DNA of 41,438 nt from Mucilaginibacter_A sp050954865 (GCA_050954865.1 JBPBQN010000084.1:1-41438); one strand, 5' to 3'. Shown: positions 24,455 through 34,026, counted from the first letter of the stretch. Notes: generated from the letters alone by a model not told the origin. A program made the numbers and translations.

Positions 24455-27031
24455 TCACCTTAAAACCGTAACGTAACCAGCTTCCTTTAAAATATCATCA
24501 TTCAGCGTAGTTCCTGTAATTACATAATAATAAGTACCAACCGGCACCGGCTGACCGTTGTACGTTCCGTCCCAGCGTTTTAAAATATCTTTGGCTTCGT
24601 ATAATTGCTGTCCGTAACGGTTAAAAATCTGGATGCGGTAGTTGCTCAAATTGGTAATCTTCACTCCAAAATCATCGTTAATCGCATCATTGTTCGGCGT
24701 AAAAGTATTCGGAATGAAAATGACTACATCATAACGCAAAACCAGTTTCCCCAACGAAATTGTGTTGCTGCACGCACCTTTATTGGTAGCTGTTAGCTTT
24801 ACCGTAAAACTTCCTTTTTTGGTATATAAATGCTGCGGATTGGTTTGAGTTGAAGTTGTGCCGTCGCCGAAATCCCACAAATAACTATCCGCATTGGTAG
24901 AATGATTGGTAAATGAAACCGTAAGCGGCACAGAAGCATTACCCGGAATTACAGGCGAAGCATCAAAAGCGGCCACCGGAACAGCCGTAATATCCGAAGC
25001 ATTGATGGTGGTAAAAAGCGGATCACTGGAACATAAACCCTGCGTGATGATTAATGAATAGGTACCGGCAACAGCAGTTCCAGTGATTGGTATCCTGATT
25101 GATGGCTGGTTGGAAGAGAAATTATTGGGACCAGTCCAGGTGTAAATGGTGCTGGCTTGCACGGGTGTACTCATTACGATTGTATCGCCAATGCAATACG
25201 GCCCGGAAAGCTTGTTTATTGGTGTTATTAAAATTGGTTTCTGCGGAAAAGTAGCCGTTTTTGATAACGTTGAAGTGCAACCCTGAGTTCCTATGGCTGT
25301 TAGCGTAATGGTTTTATCGCCGTAGGAAGAATAGGTAACTGTAAATGGCCCATTGCTGGTGGCACTGGTTAAGCTGGCATCTTTCCCAAAATCCCAGTTC
25401 AAGGTAGTATAATCGGTAGAATTATTGGTGATGGTAAAGCTTTGCTGCGGCGAACAAAGGTTGTTTGGTGTAACCGTAAAATTTAAAACAGGCGTTTTGC
25501 CAATTGCCGGAATGGTAATAAAAGCTGTATCACTGGTGCAACCGTTTTGATTGATGATTAATTTATAGATTCCAGCCTGATTGTAATTTATTAGTGGAAC
25601 GGTAACCACAGAATCCGCAGAAGTAAAATTATTAGGACCAGTCCAGCTATAAGTAGTACCGGTGATTGTTGCATTTGATCGTAAAACCAAATTATCACCT
25701 AAACAATAGCTGTTTTTAGCAGATAAAAGTAGTGGCGTAGTTGGTTTAAGCGGTACCACAAAGGTTTTGTAATCAACAGACACGCAACCCTGCACATTAT
25801 AAGTCAATAAAACAGCTGTTTTTATTCCCGGCGTTGAATAAGTAACTGTATAAGGACCTGGCCCCGTAGTAGAATCAATACTTGCACCTTCACCAAAAGT
25901 CCATTTTAGAGAAGTATAGTTCGTAGATTTATTAGTAAAAGTAAAACTGGGTTTTGCTGTACAAGCATTATTTATTTGCACATCCAATTTAGCTGTTGGC
26001 CCTAAAAATGTCCCGGTAGTAACTCCGCTACCTGTAAACGATATGGTAAAACCGTTTGAGCCGGAAGTGAAATTATTGATCAGCAATGCATAAACGTGCC
26101 CTTGGATCATATCTACATATTTCACAAAACCATCTTGCCCAGCCACGCAGCCAGGCGTTTCCACTAAATCGGTAGAAGTTAAATTCAATCCGGTTTTGTT
26201 ATAAAAAGGTGTGCAGTTTATACCGCTGCCAGATGCACACCTAATGGCATTTGCTGCGTTTACATTGCTTGCGGCGCCACTGGTTCCTAAATCATATAAA
26301 ACCCAATCGATATCGTTATCAGAAATGGTTGGCGTAATGGTAAAGGTAAGTGTACCATTATTGGCTGCCGTCCATTTATACCAGGCAGAATTAGCTTCAA
26401 TGGGTCCGTTTCCGGGGTTATTATCTAGACAAGTTCCGGCAGATTCACGACTATTGCTTCCGGCACCGGTAACATTGGTTTGGGTGAAAGCGGTTGTATC
26501 ACAAATGATAGAAGCAGTGCCAAAATCCTGACCTGCTTTTAAAATAGGATAATAATTATTGAGGCACAATTTGAAAGTACCGGTACTATTATTGGCTCCG
26601 CTTACACGGATATAATAAGTTTGACCGATAGTAAGGCCGCCTTTATATAAAGTTCCTAAAGTTGCGGTGCTTGTATTAGAACCGATCATTTCCGAAAAAC
26701 TGGAACAATCAGGCGTAGTATATAAAGCAACTAGCGGTGTGTTTAAGGTGCCGCCGCCATTTGTATTTCCGGTTACAGAAATATTAACATCAAAAGCAGT
26801 AGCAATAAACTTAAACCAAACATCATTGCCGGCAGATGGCCAGTTTTGTGCTGCTTCTAAACCACCTGCTGTGGCATTAATGCTGGTATAAGCGGCATTA
26901 TTAGAACAGAAATCTGTAATATTAGTCAGCATGATTGCGCCAGAACAACTATCATTTACCGGAACCTGCGCTTTAGCAGCAACTGCAAACAAAAAAAACA
27001 TCGATAAAAGAAGTATCAGTTTACGCTTCAA
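24455..27031 (-). CDS. secreted PKD-repeat protein with type IX type B sorting domain
   Basis: An 858-residue cell-surface or secreted protein. It has a signal peptide (LILLLSMFFLFAVAAKAQ), an N-terminal region with two beta-sandwich-like units (NDSCSGAIMLTN, YYIRVSGANNSTGTFKLCL), then several PKD/Ig-like units. The clearest PKD unit is near 700-765 (SYLWDFGDGTTSTQTNPQHLY). The last 90 residues (FIPNTFTPNNDAINDDF, IQIFNRYGQQLYEA, WDGTYNGQPVPVGTYYYVI) are the gliding-motility C-terminal/type B sorting domain, so export is by the type IX system. The start codon is TTG (no in-frame ATG lies before the signal peptide). A strict motif copy (27003-27016) falls in the signal-peptide codons. The ligand or function is unknown. 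Confidence 0.9.
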   Translation of the reverse strand: MKRKLILLLSMFFLFAVAAKAQVPVNDSCSGAIMLTNITDFCSNNAAYTSINATAGGLEAAQNWPSAGNDVWFKFIATAFDVNISVTGNTNGGGTLNTPLVALYTTPDCSSFSEMIGSNTSTATLGTLYKGGLTIGQTYYIRVSGANNSTGTFKLCLNNYYPILKAGQDFGTASIICDTTAFTQTNVTGAGSNSRESAGTCLDNNPGNGPIEANSAWYKWTAANNGTLTFTITPTISDNDIDWVLYDLGTSGAASNVNAANAIRCASGSGINCTPFYNKTGLNLTSTDLVETPGCVAGQDGFVKYVDMIQGHVYALLINNFTSGSNGFTISFTGSGVTTGTFLGPTAKLDVQINNACTAKPSFTFTNKSTNYTSLKWTFGEGASIDSTTGPGPYTVTYSTPGIKTAVLLTYNVQGCVSVDYKTFVVPLKPTTPLLLSAKNSYCLGDNLVLRSNATITGTTYSWTGPNNFTSADSVVTVPLINYNQAGIYKLIINQNGCTSDTAFITIPAIGKTPVLNFTVTPNNLCSPQQSFTITNNSTDYTTLNWDFGKDASLTSATSNGPFTVTYSSYGDKTITLTAIGTQGCTSTLSKTATFPQKPILITPINKLSGPYCIGDTIVMSTPVQASTIYTWTGPNNFSSNQPSIRIPITGTAVAGTYSLIITQGLCSSDPLFTTINASDITAVPVAAFDASPVIPGNASVPLTVSFTNHSTNADSYLWDFGDGTTSTQTNPQHLYTKKGSFTVKLTATNKGACSNTISLGKLVLRYDVVIFIPNTFTPNNDAINDDFGVKITNLSNYRIQIFNRYGQQLYEAKDILKRWDGTYNGQPVPVGTYYYVITGTTLNDDILKEAGYVTVLR

Positions 27032-27062
27032 ATGTTCTGGGTTGAAATCTCTCCTAAAATAA

Positions 27063-27092
27063 AAAAAGCTCCCGAAATTTCGAGAGCTTTTT
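27063..27092 (-). terminator. aconitase terminator hairpin
   Basis: AAAAAGCTC / GAGCTTTTT enclose the self-complementary CGAAATTTCG. It lies downstream of the aconitase stop on the minus strand. Confidence 0.85.
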
Positions 27093-27098
27093 ATTTAA

Positions 27099-27112
27099 AT
27101 GCTGTTTTTATG
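27099..27112 (-). repeat. 14-base motif copy, ACAG form, one change, over a stop codon
   Basis: CATAAAAACAGCAT on the minus strand. Its TAA is the aconitase stop codon. Confidence 0.7.
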
Positions 27113-29381
27113 CCACATTTTTTTGTTGTCTGCGGATGATGTTTAACGCACCACCAGCTTTAAACCACTCGATCTGTTGTGCATTGTAAGTATGGTTTAC
27201 CGGGAAAGTTTCCTGCGAACCATCAATATGATGCAAAACAATGGTTAACTGGCTGCCTGGCGCAAACTGATTTAAGCCAACAATATCAAAAGTATCATCT
27301 TCTAAAATTTTGTTGTAATCTTCTTTATCAGCAAAAGTTAAACCCAGCATGCCTTGTTTTTTCAGGTTGGTTTCATGAATACGGGCAAAAGATTTGACCA
27401 AAATCGCACGAACACCCAAATGGCGCGGTTCCATCGCTGCATGTTCGCGGGATGAACCTTCACCATAATTTTCATCACCCACAACGATACTGCCAATGCC
27501 GGCTGCTTTGTATGCACGCTGCGTTGCCGGAACCGGACCATATTCGCCAGTCAGTTCATTTTTAACCGTATCAGATTTTAGGTTGAAAAAATTGATCGCA
27601 CCGATCAGCATGTTATTGGAAATGTTATCCAAATGTCCACGGTATTTTAACCACGGGCCAGCCATTGAAATGTGATCAGTTGTACATTTTCCTTTAGCTT
27701 TGATCAGCAATTTCAAACCTAAAATATCAGTTCCTTCCCAGGCTTTGAACGGATCCAATAATTGCAAACGATCAGATTCCGGACTAACTTTTACTTCAAC
27801 CGTGCTACCATCAATTGCAGGAGCTAGGTAACCGGCATCTTCTACCGCAAAACCTTTAATCGGCATTTCAATTCCCTGCGGCTCATCCAGCATTACTTGC
27901 TCACCACTTTCGTTAGTTAATGTATCTGTTAATGGATTGAAAGTCAGATCACCAGCAATTGCAAACGCTGTTACAATTTCTGGAGAAGCCACAAATGCGT
28001 GTGTATTTGGGTTACCATCCTGGCGCTTGGCAAAATTACGGTTAAAAGAAGTAATGATCGAGTTTTTACGGGTCGGATCATTAGTATGGCGCGCCCATTG
28101 GCCGATACATGGTCCGCAGGCATTTGCCAAAACCACACCGCCAATGTTTTCAAAAATATTTAAATAACCATCACGATCAACCGTGTATCTAACCAGCTCA
28201 GAACCAGGTGTTACCGTAAATTCTGCTTTGGTTTTTAAACCTTTGCTGATGGCTTGGCTTGCTACAGATGCAGCGCGTGTAATATCTTCGTAAGATGAAT
28301 TTGTGCAGGAACCGATCAAACCAACTTCTAAAACCGCTGGCCATTGGTTTTCGCGTACAGCATCGGCAAATTTAGAGATCGGCCAGGCCAAATCCGGCGT
28401 AAACGGACCGTTTACATAAGGTTCTAGTTCAGAAAGATTAATTTCGATTACCTGATCAAAATAAGTTTCCGGATTGGCGTAAACTTCATCATCTCCGGTT
28501 AAATGTTCTTTAATCGCGTTAGCTAATTCTGCAATGGCAGCGCGTTCTGTTCCCTGCAAATAAGCTTCAGATTTTTCATCATAACCAAAAATGGAAGTTG
28601 TTGCACCAATTTCGGCGCCCATGTTGCAAATTGTACCTTTTCCGGTTGCGGATAAAGAGCGTGCACCTTCGCCAAAATATTCTACAATTGCTCCAGTTCC
28701 GCCGTTAACGGTTAAAATTCCGGCAACTTTTAAAATCACATCTTTTGCAGAAGCCCAGCCAGAAAGTTTTCCGGTTAATTTTACACCAATCAGTTTCGGA
28801 AATTTTAGTTCCCAAGGTAATCCGGCCATTACATCACAGGCATCGGCACCGCCAACACCAATGGCAATCATGCCTAAACCACCAGCATTGGGTGTATGAG
28901 AATCTGTTCCGATCATCATGCCGCCCGGAAACGCGTAGTTTTCCAATACAACCTGATGGATAATCCCAGCTCCTGGTTTCCAGAAACCGATACCGTATTT
29001 ATTTGAAACAGAAGAAAGGAAATCGTAAACTTCTTTATTTTGGCTTTTTGCAGTGTCCAGATCTTCCTCGGCACCAATTTTTGCCTGAATCAAGTGATCA
29101 CAGTGCACGGTAGAAGGCACGGCAACCTGCGGACGACCAGCTTGCATAAACTGTAAAAGAGCCATTTGCGCCGTTGCATCCTGCATAGCAACGCGATCTG
29201 GTGCAAAATCCACGTAATCCACACCACGGTGTAATTCTTGCGAAGCATCGCCGGCAGAAAGGTGAGCATACAGGATTTTTTCAGTTAAAGTTAGCGGTTT
29301 TCCAACTGCTTTGCGGGCGGCCTCGATACGGCTGCCGTAGCGATTGTAAACCTGTTGAATCATATTTAAATCAAAAGCCAT
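27108..29381 (-). CDS. acn: aconitate hydratase, mitochondrial-type
   Basis: A 757-residue 4Fe-4S enzyme that interconverts citrate and isocitrate in the TCA cycle. Cluster cysteines are Cys359 (GLIGSCTNSSYED) and Cys422/Cys425 (ANACGPCIGQW), one more than the mitochondrial numbers I recall (358, 421, 424). Other family blocks are GTDSHTPNAGGLG, VGGADACDVMAGLPWELK and the C-terminal swivel domain with YGEGSSREHAAMEPR. Size and order match mitochondrial-type aconitase rather than the longer AcnA/IRP type. It is a single-gene unit with its own promoter box and terminator. Confidence 0.96.
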   Translation of the reverse strand: MAFDLNMIQQVYNRYGSRIEAARKAVGKPLTLTEKILYAHLSAGDASQELHRGVDYVDFAPDRVAMQDATAQMALLQFMQAGRPQVAVPSTVHCDHLIQAKIGAEEDLDTAKSQNKEVYDFLSSVSNKYGIGFWKPGAGIIHQVVLENYAFPGGMMIGTDSHTPNAGGLGMIAIGVGGADACDVMAGLPWELKFPKLIGVKLTGKLSGWASAKDVILKVAGILTVNGGTGAIVEYFGEGARSLSATGKGTICNMGAEIGATTSIFGYDEKSEAYLQGTERAAIAELANAIKEHLTGDDEVYANPETYFDQVIEINLSELEPYVNGPFTPDLAWPISKFADAVRENQWPAVLEVGLIGSCTNSSYEDITRAASVASQAISKGLKTKAEFTVTPGSELVRYTVDRDGYLNIFENIGGVVLANACGPCIGQWARHTNDPTRKNSIITSFNRNFAKRQDGNPNTHAFVASPEIVTAFAIAGDLTFNPLTDTLTNESGEQVMLDEPQGIEMPIKGFAVEDAGYLAPAIDGSTVEVKVSPESDRLQLLDPFKAWEGTDILGLKLLIKAKGKCTTDHISMAGPWLKYRGHLDNISNNMLIGAINFFNLKSDTVKNELTGEYGPVPATQRAYKAAGIGSIVVGDENYGEGSSREHAAMEPRHLGVRAILVKSFARIHETNLKKQGMLGLTFADKEDYNKILEDDTFDIVGLNQFAPGSQLTIVLHHIDGSQETFPVNHTYNAQQIEWFKAGGALNIIRRQQKNVA

Positions 29382-29439
29382 TTTATTGATTTTATTAGGT
29401 TTGAAAATTATTAAACGAGCACAGTTTGAGGCGAATCTA

Positions 29440-29447
29440 CAAAAATA
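29440..29447 (-). promoter_or_regulatory. Bacteroidota -7 box for aconitase
   Basis: TATTTTTG matches TAnnTTTG on the minus strand, 58 bases before the ATG. A motif copy (29451-29464) lies in the spacer directly upstream. No clear TTTG is seen at -33. Confidence 0.5.
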
Positions 29448-29450
29448 ACG

Positions 29451-29464
29451 GGTAAAAGAAGTAT
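29451..29464 (+). repeat. 14-base motif copy, GAAG form
   Basis: GGTAAAAGAAGTAT three bases from the proposed aconitase -7 box, in the place of the promoter spacer. Confidence 0.8.
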
Positions 29465-29517
29465 CGGTTCTGCAATTTCGAATCGTTCCACAGAAACTAA
29501 AAATGGTAAAAATATTG

Positions 29518-30135
29518 TTATAAAGTTTTAAACTGATAACCTTGTTTTTGCCAATATTCTAACGCTTTTGGTAATACATATTGTGTTCGTGGCCAGGCTT
29601 TTAAACTATCATGAAAAACAATAATGGAACCGTTACTGCTTTTATCAACCACATTTTGGTAACATTTTTGGGGCGATAAATCCGGATCAAAATCTCCGCT
29701 TAAAACATCCCACATCACTACTTCATACTGGTTTTTAATAATAGCAAACTGCGACTTTTTTGCGCGCCCGTACGGCGGCCTGAAAAGTTTCGCTTTTACC
29801 AGTTCCTGGCATTGATGCGTGTTTTGCAGATAAACAGCATCCGCAGTATCCCAGCCGCGCAAATGGTTAAATGTATGATTGCCAATGGCATGGCCGCCGG
29901 CTTTTACCTGTTCAAAAATTTCGGGATGTTTTTGCACGTTATCGCCGATGCAAAAAAAAGTAGCTTTGGCTTGAAATCTGGCTAAAATAGTTAATACAAA
30001 AGGCGTTACTTCCGGAATCGGGCCGTCATCAAAAGTTAAATAAATTACTTTTTCTGTGCGACTTTTGTTCCAGGTTAAGCCCGGATAAAACCACTTTAAC
30101 AAAGTCGGCGTTTTAACCAGATAAGGCATTTTCAT
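29518..30135 (-). CDS. polysaccharide deacetylase (NodB homology) family protein
   Basis: A 205-residue carbohydrate esterase 4 family protein that removes acetyl groups from a sugar polymer such as peptidoglycan or chitin-like glycans. All five NodB motifs can be seen: TFDDGP (Asp36/Asp37), GNHTFNH (His87 and His91, metal ligands with Asp37), RPPYG (119-123), WDVLSGDFD, and IIVFHDS with the catalytic His. No clear signal peptide is present. The N-terminus (PTLLKWFYPGLTWN) is hydrophobic but short, so location is uncertain. It is a compact single-domain form, divergent from gpsA. Confidence 0.9.
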   Translation of the reverse strand: MKMPYLVKTPTLLKWFYPGLTWNKSRTEKVIYLTFDDGPIPEVTPFVLTILARFQAKATFFCIGDNVQKHPEIFEQVKAGGHAIGNHTFNHLRGWDTADAVYLQNTHQCQELVKAKLFRPPYGRAKKSQFAIIKNQYEVVMWDVLSGDFDPDLSPQKCYQNVVDKSSNGSIIVFHDSLKAWPRTQYVLPKALEYWQKQGYQFKTL

Positions 30136-30171
30136 ATTTTGTCTGTCAAAATTTCACTCTAAAAAAAGGTC

Positions 30172-30185
30172 GGTAAAAAAAGCAT
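30172..30185 (+). repeat. 14-base motif copy, AAAG core (one change)
   Basis: GGTAAAAAAAGCAT in the divergent gap between the deacetylase and gpsA. Confidence 0.55.
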
Positions 30186-30272
30186 TGTCCGTTCTGTCAA
30201 TTTACTGCGAATTGAGTTTAAGTAAAATTCTTTTATTTGCAATACTATAAAGAAACCGGAAACCTGGCTTTG

Positions 30273-31280
30273 ATGGAGAAAAATAATTTGAAAATTGCAG
30301 TAATTGGCGGTGGCAGCTGGGCTACGGCTATTGTGAAAATGCTGACTGATAACACGGCTCCGAAAGAAGTTTTTTGGTGGATCCGCAGCGAGGAAGCGAT
30401 GCAGCATATCCGCAGATTTCGACATAATCCAAAATATTTGAGTTCTGTGGAGATTGATGTGAAACCGGAAAATATTTCTACCCAAATTCAGGAAATCATA
30501 GAAAAAGCAGACGTGATTATCCTGAACGTTCCGGCCGCTTTTTTAAAAGAAGCTTTAGTCGGAATTACCGATGCTTCTTTTACCGGCAAAAAAATCATCT
30601 CGGCCATTAAAGGTATCGTGCCGGATGAAAACCAGATTGTGGGTGATTTTATTCATCAGTATTACAACTTTCCGTTGGATGATTTTTTGGTTTTGAGTGG
30701 CCCGTGTCATGCGGAAGAAGTTGCGCTGGAAAAACTATCGTACTTAACTTTAGCTTCACAGGATAAAAAACTGGCTGCGGATCTGGCTTGTTATTTCAAC
30801 ACAAGATACATCAAAACTAATATTTCGGATGACATTTACGGAACGGAATATGCGGCCGTGCTTAAAAATATTTACGCCATTGCCAGCGGCATTTGTCATG
30901 GCGTGGGTTATGGCGATAATTTTCAGGCGGTGCTGATTTCCAATGCGATACGAGAAATTAAGCGTTTTGTAGATGCTGTTCATCCAATTAACCGCGATAT
31001 CAATGAATCTGCTTATCTGGGCGATTTGCTGGTAACCGGTTATTCGCAGTTTAGCAGGAACAGAACTTTTGGCAACATGATTGGCAAAGGTTACACCGTA
31101 AACTCGGCGCAGTTGGAAATGAACATGATTGCCGAAGGTTATTATGCCGCCAGTTGCCTGCACGAAGTGAACAAAAAATATAATGTTTCAATGCCGATTA
31201 GTGAAGCAGTTTATGCTGTTTTATATCTGAAAAGTAATCCTATATTTGAAATGAAACAATTGGCCGAACAATTGAGTTAA
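30273..31280 (+). CDS. gpsA: NAD(P)-dependent glycerol-3-phosphate dehydrogenase
   Basis: A 335-residue enzyme that makes sn-glycerol 3-phosphate from dihydroxyacetone phosphate for membrane lipids. The dinucleotide fold motif IAVIGGGSWATAI is at residues 8-20. The substrate region contains VLSGPCHAEEVA, the catalytic Lys in YAAVLKNIYAIASGICHG and the C-terminal ISEAVYAVLY. I start at the ATG at 30273. A TTG at 30237 would add 12 residues before the normal family start. A strict motif copy is inside on the minus strand (30571-30584, across Asp-Ala-Ser-Phe-Thr-Gly). Confidence 0.95.
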   Translation: MEKNNLKIAVIGGGSWATAIVKMLTDNTAPKEVFWWIRSEEAMQHIRRFRHNPKYLSSVEIDVKPENISTQIQEIIEKADVIILNVPAAFLKEALVGITDASFTGKKIISAIKGIVPDENQIVGDFIHQYYNFPLDDFLVLSGPCHAEEVALEKLSYLTLASQDKKLAADLACYFNTRYIKTNISDDIYGTEYAAVLKNIYAIASGICHGVGYGDNFQAVLISNAIREIKRFVDAVHPINRDINESAYLGDLLVTGYSQFSRNRTFGNMIGKGYTVNSAQLEMNMIAEGYYAASCLHEVNKKYNVSMPISEAVYAVLYLKSNPIFEMKQLAEQLS

Positions 31281-31306
31281 CGTTAACAATTATTTAAATC
31301 AAAATC

Positions 31307-31603
31307 ATGAAAAAGATTAAAGTTTTATTATTCTCAGCCGCAGTATTATTTAGTGTACAATCATTTGCACAAAACACAGCAAAAGGTAAAGTTGGAACCG
31401 CTATCAATAAAGTTGGCAACAAAACTGCAGAATTAGCTGTAAAAGGAACATCCGCAGTTGCAGATAAAGAATTTAAAGGAAAAGTTGCTCCGGGTGGAGA
31501 AACAGTTTACATCAATAAAAATTCAAAATATTATTATGTAAATAAAAAAGGTGCTAAAGTTTATGTTGCAAAAGCAAAACTGAAAGACGCTCCTGCAAAA
31601 TAA
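31307..31603 (+). CDS. small secreted Lys-rich protein
   Basis: A 98-residue protein with a clear signal peptide (MKKIKVLLFSAAVLFSVQSFAQ). The mature part is basic. It begins with an Ala/Lys/Val-rich helix-like segment (GKVGTAINKVGNKTAELAVKG) and ends with a Tyr-rich turn (TVYINKNSKYYYVNKKGAKV). That end resembles the short PBCV-type basic adaptor repeat, a weak likeness from memory. It follows gpsA by 26 bases and has its own terminator, so it may share the gpsA transcript. The function is unknown and it is probably periplasmic. Confidence 0.75.
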   Translation: MKKIKVLLFSAAVLFSVQSFAQNTAKGKVGTAINKVGNKTAELAVKGTSAVADKEFKGKVAPGGETVYINKNSKYYYVNKKGAKVYVAKAKLKDAPAK

Positions 31604-31624
31604 TTTAAAATTATTTAAAAATAG

Positions 31625-31657
31625 AAAATGCCCGGACCGAAACTTCCGGGCATTTTT
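31625..31657 (+). terminator. terminator hairpin after the small secreted protein
   Basis: A 12-bp perfect stem AAAATGCCCGGA / TCCGGGCATTTT with an 8-base loop, then T. Confidence 0.9.
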
Positions 31658-31677
31658 ACGTTTAAAGGATTTATACT

Positions 31678-31691
31678 AATAAAAGAAGCAT
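31678..31691 (+). repeat. 14-base motif copy, GAAG form, one change
   Basis: AATAAAAGAAGCAT 16 bases upstream of the lipoprotein ATG, preceded by GGATTTATACT. Confidence 0.7.
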
Positions 31692-31707
31692 CACATCAAA
31701 AGATAAA

Positions 31708-32031
31708 ATGATGAAAAAGCGATACTTAATTTTAGCTACAGTTGTGATCGGAGCAGGAATAATGGCCGCTTGCAATTCATCCGCAGTGAACAAAAAACTG
31801 CTTGGAAAATGGTCTTCTCAGGATAAAAAAACCAATCTGCAAATTACGGCCAAAGAATTTATTTTGGATGAAGGCGAGCCGCTTGCCGAAAATTATTTTA
31901 CAAAAGGCGACAGCATTTATACTTCGTATGAAGGCAGCGAACCTTACACCAAATTTGTAGTGAAAAATTTGACTGATAAAAGCATGACTTTGGTTTATCC
32001 GGATTCTACTGCAATCAGTTTCTTTCGTTAG
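31708..32031 (+). CDS. small lipoprotein
   Basis: A 107-residue protein with a lipoprotein signal (ILATVVIGAGIMAAC, lipid Cys at 22). The mature part starts NKKLLGKWSSQDKKTNLQI and alternates short strands with polar turns. It resembles the small lipocalin-like or copper-resistance-type lipoproteins of Bacteroidota that begin LxGKW, but I cannot fix the family. ATG at 31708 and 31711 are equally good starts. It is monocistronic with a hairpin after it. The function is unknown. Confidence 0.75.
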   Translation: MMKKRYLILATVVIGAGIMAACNSSAVNKKLLGKWSSQDKKTNLQITAKEFILDEGEPLAENYFTKGDSIYTSYEGSEPYTKFVVKNLTDKSMTLVYPDSTAISFFR

Positions 32032-32076
32032 TTTATGAAGTTTAGTGTTGATGCTGAGCAAAACAGGTGCAAAAAC

Positions 32077-32109
32077 AAAGAGCCTCCGGATGTTTCCGAA
32101 AGCTCTTTT
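32077..32109. terminator. terminator hairpin between convergent genes
   Basis: AAAGAGC pairs with GCTCTTT around an inner CGGA / TCCG stem. A T run follows on the plus strand. Confidence 0.7.
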
Positions 32110-32137
32110 CAAACTAAACTAAAACTAAAAATCAGGT

Positions 32138-32151
32138 GCTAAAAGCAGTAT
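32138..32151 (+). repeat. 14-base motif copy, GCAG core (hybrid form)
   Basis: GCTAAAAGCAGTAT six bases downstream of the helicase stop. It mixes the two usual cores. Confidence 0.6.
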
Positions 32152-32156
32152 GCTGC

Positions 32157-33986
32157 TTAAAACCTTCTGCGGCGTTCGCCACGATCTTCTTTGCTTTTGC
32201 CAGAGAAATCACGAAAACCACTGCCGCTTCCGCCACCACTGTAGCTGCGTTCACGTCCGCCTTCACGTCTTTCTCTTCCGCCGTTTCCACCTTCTCTGCG
32301 TTGATAACCTCCGCCAGATGATCTTGGTGAACGACTTTCGCCACCTTCTGCAGCACCGGAAAGTTCAATCCGAACTTCGCGGCCCTGGAAATCAGCGTTT
32401 TTGAAAGCATCAATTACCTGTTGTGCTTCGGCATTTGGCACTTCAAAGAAAGAATAAACTCCTTTTACATCGATTTTACCAACGCCACGACCGTTGATTT
32501 TGCTGGTATTGCAGATGTAACCCAACAAATCTCCGCGGGTAAAATTATCTACCGAACCTAAGTTGATAAACAAACGCGTATAATCAGGATTTACGCCGTT
32601 ACCGTTTCTTGGAGCGCGTTCACCACGTTCTCCGCCTTCACGCATACGGGATTCATCTGCCGAAGCGTTTAAATCCGGTGCGTTTTTGTAATAATCAAGG
32701 AAGCGGTTAAACTCCAATGAAGCAAAACGTTTGATGATATCTTCTTTGCTCAGCTCTTCAAATTCGGCCATAATGCGCGGAATGTATTGATCGATCTGGG
32801 AATCGTCTACAACAACATTATGCACTTTATGCACCAAACCGAACAGTTGTTTTTCGCAAACATCAAAGCCGGTTGGGATTTCTGCTTTCACGAATTTTTT
32901 ACCAATTACACGCTCAATCTGACGTATTTTGCCAATTTCTTTTGCGTTAATGATGGCGATAGATACACCGGTTTTTCCGGCACGGCCAGTACGACCGCTA
33001 CGGTGAGTGTAGTTTTCGATCTCATCCGGCAGAGAATAATTGATTACATGCGTTACATCGCTTACGTCAATACCACGTGCGGCAACATCGGTAGCAATTA
33101 ACAACTGCAGACTGCGGTCGCGGTAACGTTTCATTACTTTATCACGTTGCTGTTGTGATAAATCGCCGTGCAAAGAATCGGCATTGTAACCATCTTTAAT
33201 CAATGATTCTGCAATTTCCTGCGTTTCAATTTTGGTACGGCAAAAAACGATACCAAAAATTTCGGGGTTAAAATCAACAATACGTTTAAAAGCAGCGTAT
33301 TTATCGCGTGCTTTTACGATGTAATATTCGTGCTCAATGTTTACATTTCCGGTATTTTTTGTACCCATAGTGAGCTCAAAAGGATCGGTCATGTAATTTT
33401 TAGCGATGCGGCGAACTTCTGCCGGCATCGTGGCTGAAAACAGCCAGGTTTTTTTCTCTTCTGGAGTGGTAGACAGGATTTCGTTAATGTCTTCCTGGAA
33501 GCCCATATTCAACATTTCGTCAGCTTCATCCAAAACAACGTATTGAATGTCTGAAAAATCAATGGCTTTACGGCCAATGATATCCAGCATACGTCCTGGT
33601 GTAGCTACAACGATTTGAACGCCGCGTTTAATTTCGCGCAGCTGATCCATAATGCTAGAGCCACCATAAACCGCCACAACTTTTACGTTGGACATGTTTT
33701 TGGAATAGCTTTTAATGTCGCTTGTAATTTGTAAGCACAACTCGCGGGTTGGGCAAAGGATTAAAGCTTGAGGCTTGTTCTGATCAAAGTCAATCAGTTC
33801 TAATAACGGCAGTCCGAAGGCGGCGGTTTTTCCGGTCCCTGTTTGGGCTAATCCGACAAAATCGTTGCTGCCTGTTAACAAAACCGGAATAGATTGTTCC
33901 TGGATTGGCGTAGGATTTTCAAATCCTAACTCAGAGATGGCATTAACAATATCATGACGGATTCCCAGTTCAATAAATGGGTTCAT
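32157..33986 (-). CDS. DEAD-box RNA helicase with RNA-binding domain and RGG-like tail
   Basis: A 609-residue ATP-dependent RNA helicase of the DeaD/CsdA/DbpA group, used in ribosome assembly, mRNA turnover or cold adaptation. Motifs: Q motif (FENPTPIQEQSIP), Walker A AQTGTGKT (47-54), DEAD (153-156), SAT, and the C-terminal HRSGRTGRAG. Residues about 478-548 form a DbpA-type RNA-binding domain (RLFINLGSVDNFTRGDLLGY). The last 55 residues are a Gly/Arg/Ser-rich basic tail with RGG-like repeats. The gene has a single ORF with a TATCTTTG promoter box that overlaps a motif copy. Confidence 0.94.
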   Translation of the reverse strand: MNPFIELGIRHDIVNAISELGFENPTPIQEQSIPVLLTGSNDFVGLAQTGTGKTAAFGLPLLELIDFDQNKPQALILCPTRELCLQITSDIKSYSKNMSNVKVVAVYGGSSIMDQLREIKRGVQIVVATPGRMLDIIGRKAIDFSDIQYVVLDEADEMLNMGFQEDINEILSTTPEEKKTWLFSATMPAEVRRIAKNYMTDPFELTMGTKNTGNVNIEHEYYIVKARDKYAAFKRIVDFNPEIFGIVFCRTKIETQEIAESLIKDGYNADSLHGDLSQQQRDKVMKRYRDRSLQLLIATDVAARGIDVSDVTHVINYSLPDEIENYTHRSGRTGRAGKTGVSIAIINAKEIGKIRQIERVIGKKFVKAEIPTGFDVCEKQLFGLVHKVHNVVVDDSQIDQYIPRIMAEFEELSKEDIIKRFASLEFNRFLDYYKNAPDLNASADESRMREGGERGERAPRNGNGVNPDYTRLFINLGSVDNFTRGDLLGYICNTSKINGRGVGKIDVKGVYSFFEVPNAEAQQVIDAFKNADFQGREVRIELSGAAEGGESRSPRSSGGGYQRREGGNGGRERREGGRERSYSGGGSGSGFRDFSGKSKEDRGERRRRF

Positions 33987-34026
33987 GATGTAAATAACGA
34001 ACTTAGCTACATTGCTAAATCTGCTG

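Noticed and set aside
28041..28054. GTTAAAAGAAGTAA in aconitase as a motif copy
   Set aside because: It has two mismatches to the strict pattern and is expected from Lys-Glu-Val/Phe-type codons. It is not counted.
30237..30272. TTG start for gpsA
   Set aside because: The extra 12 residues precede the normal family start, and an ATG at 30273 is ideally placed before IAVIGGG.
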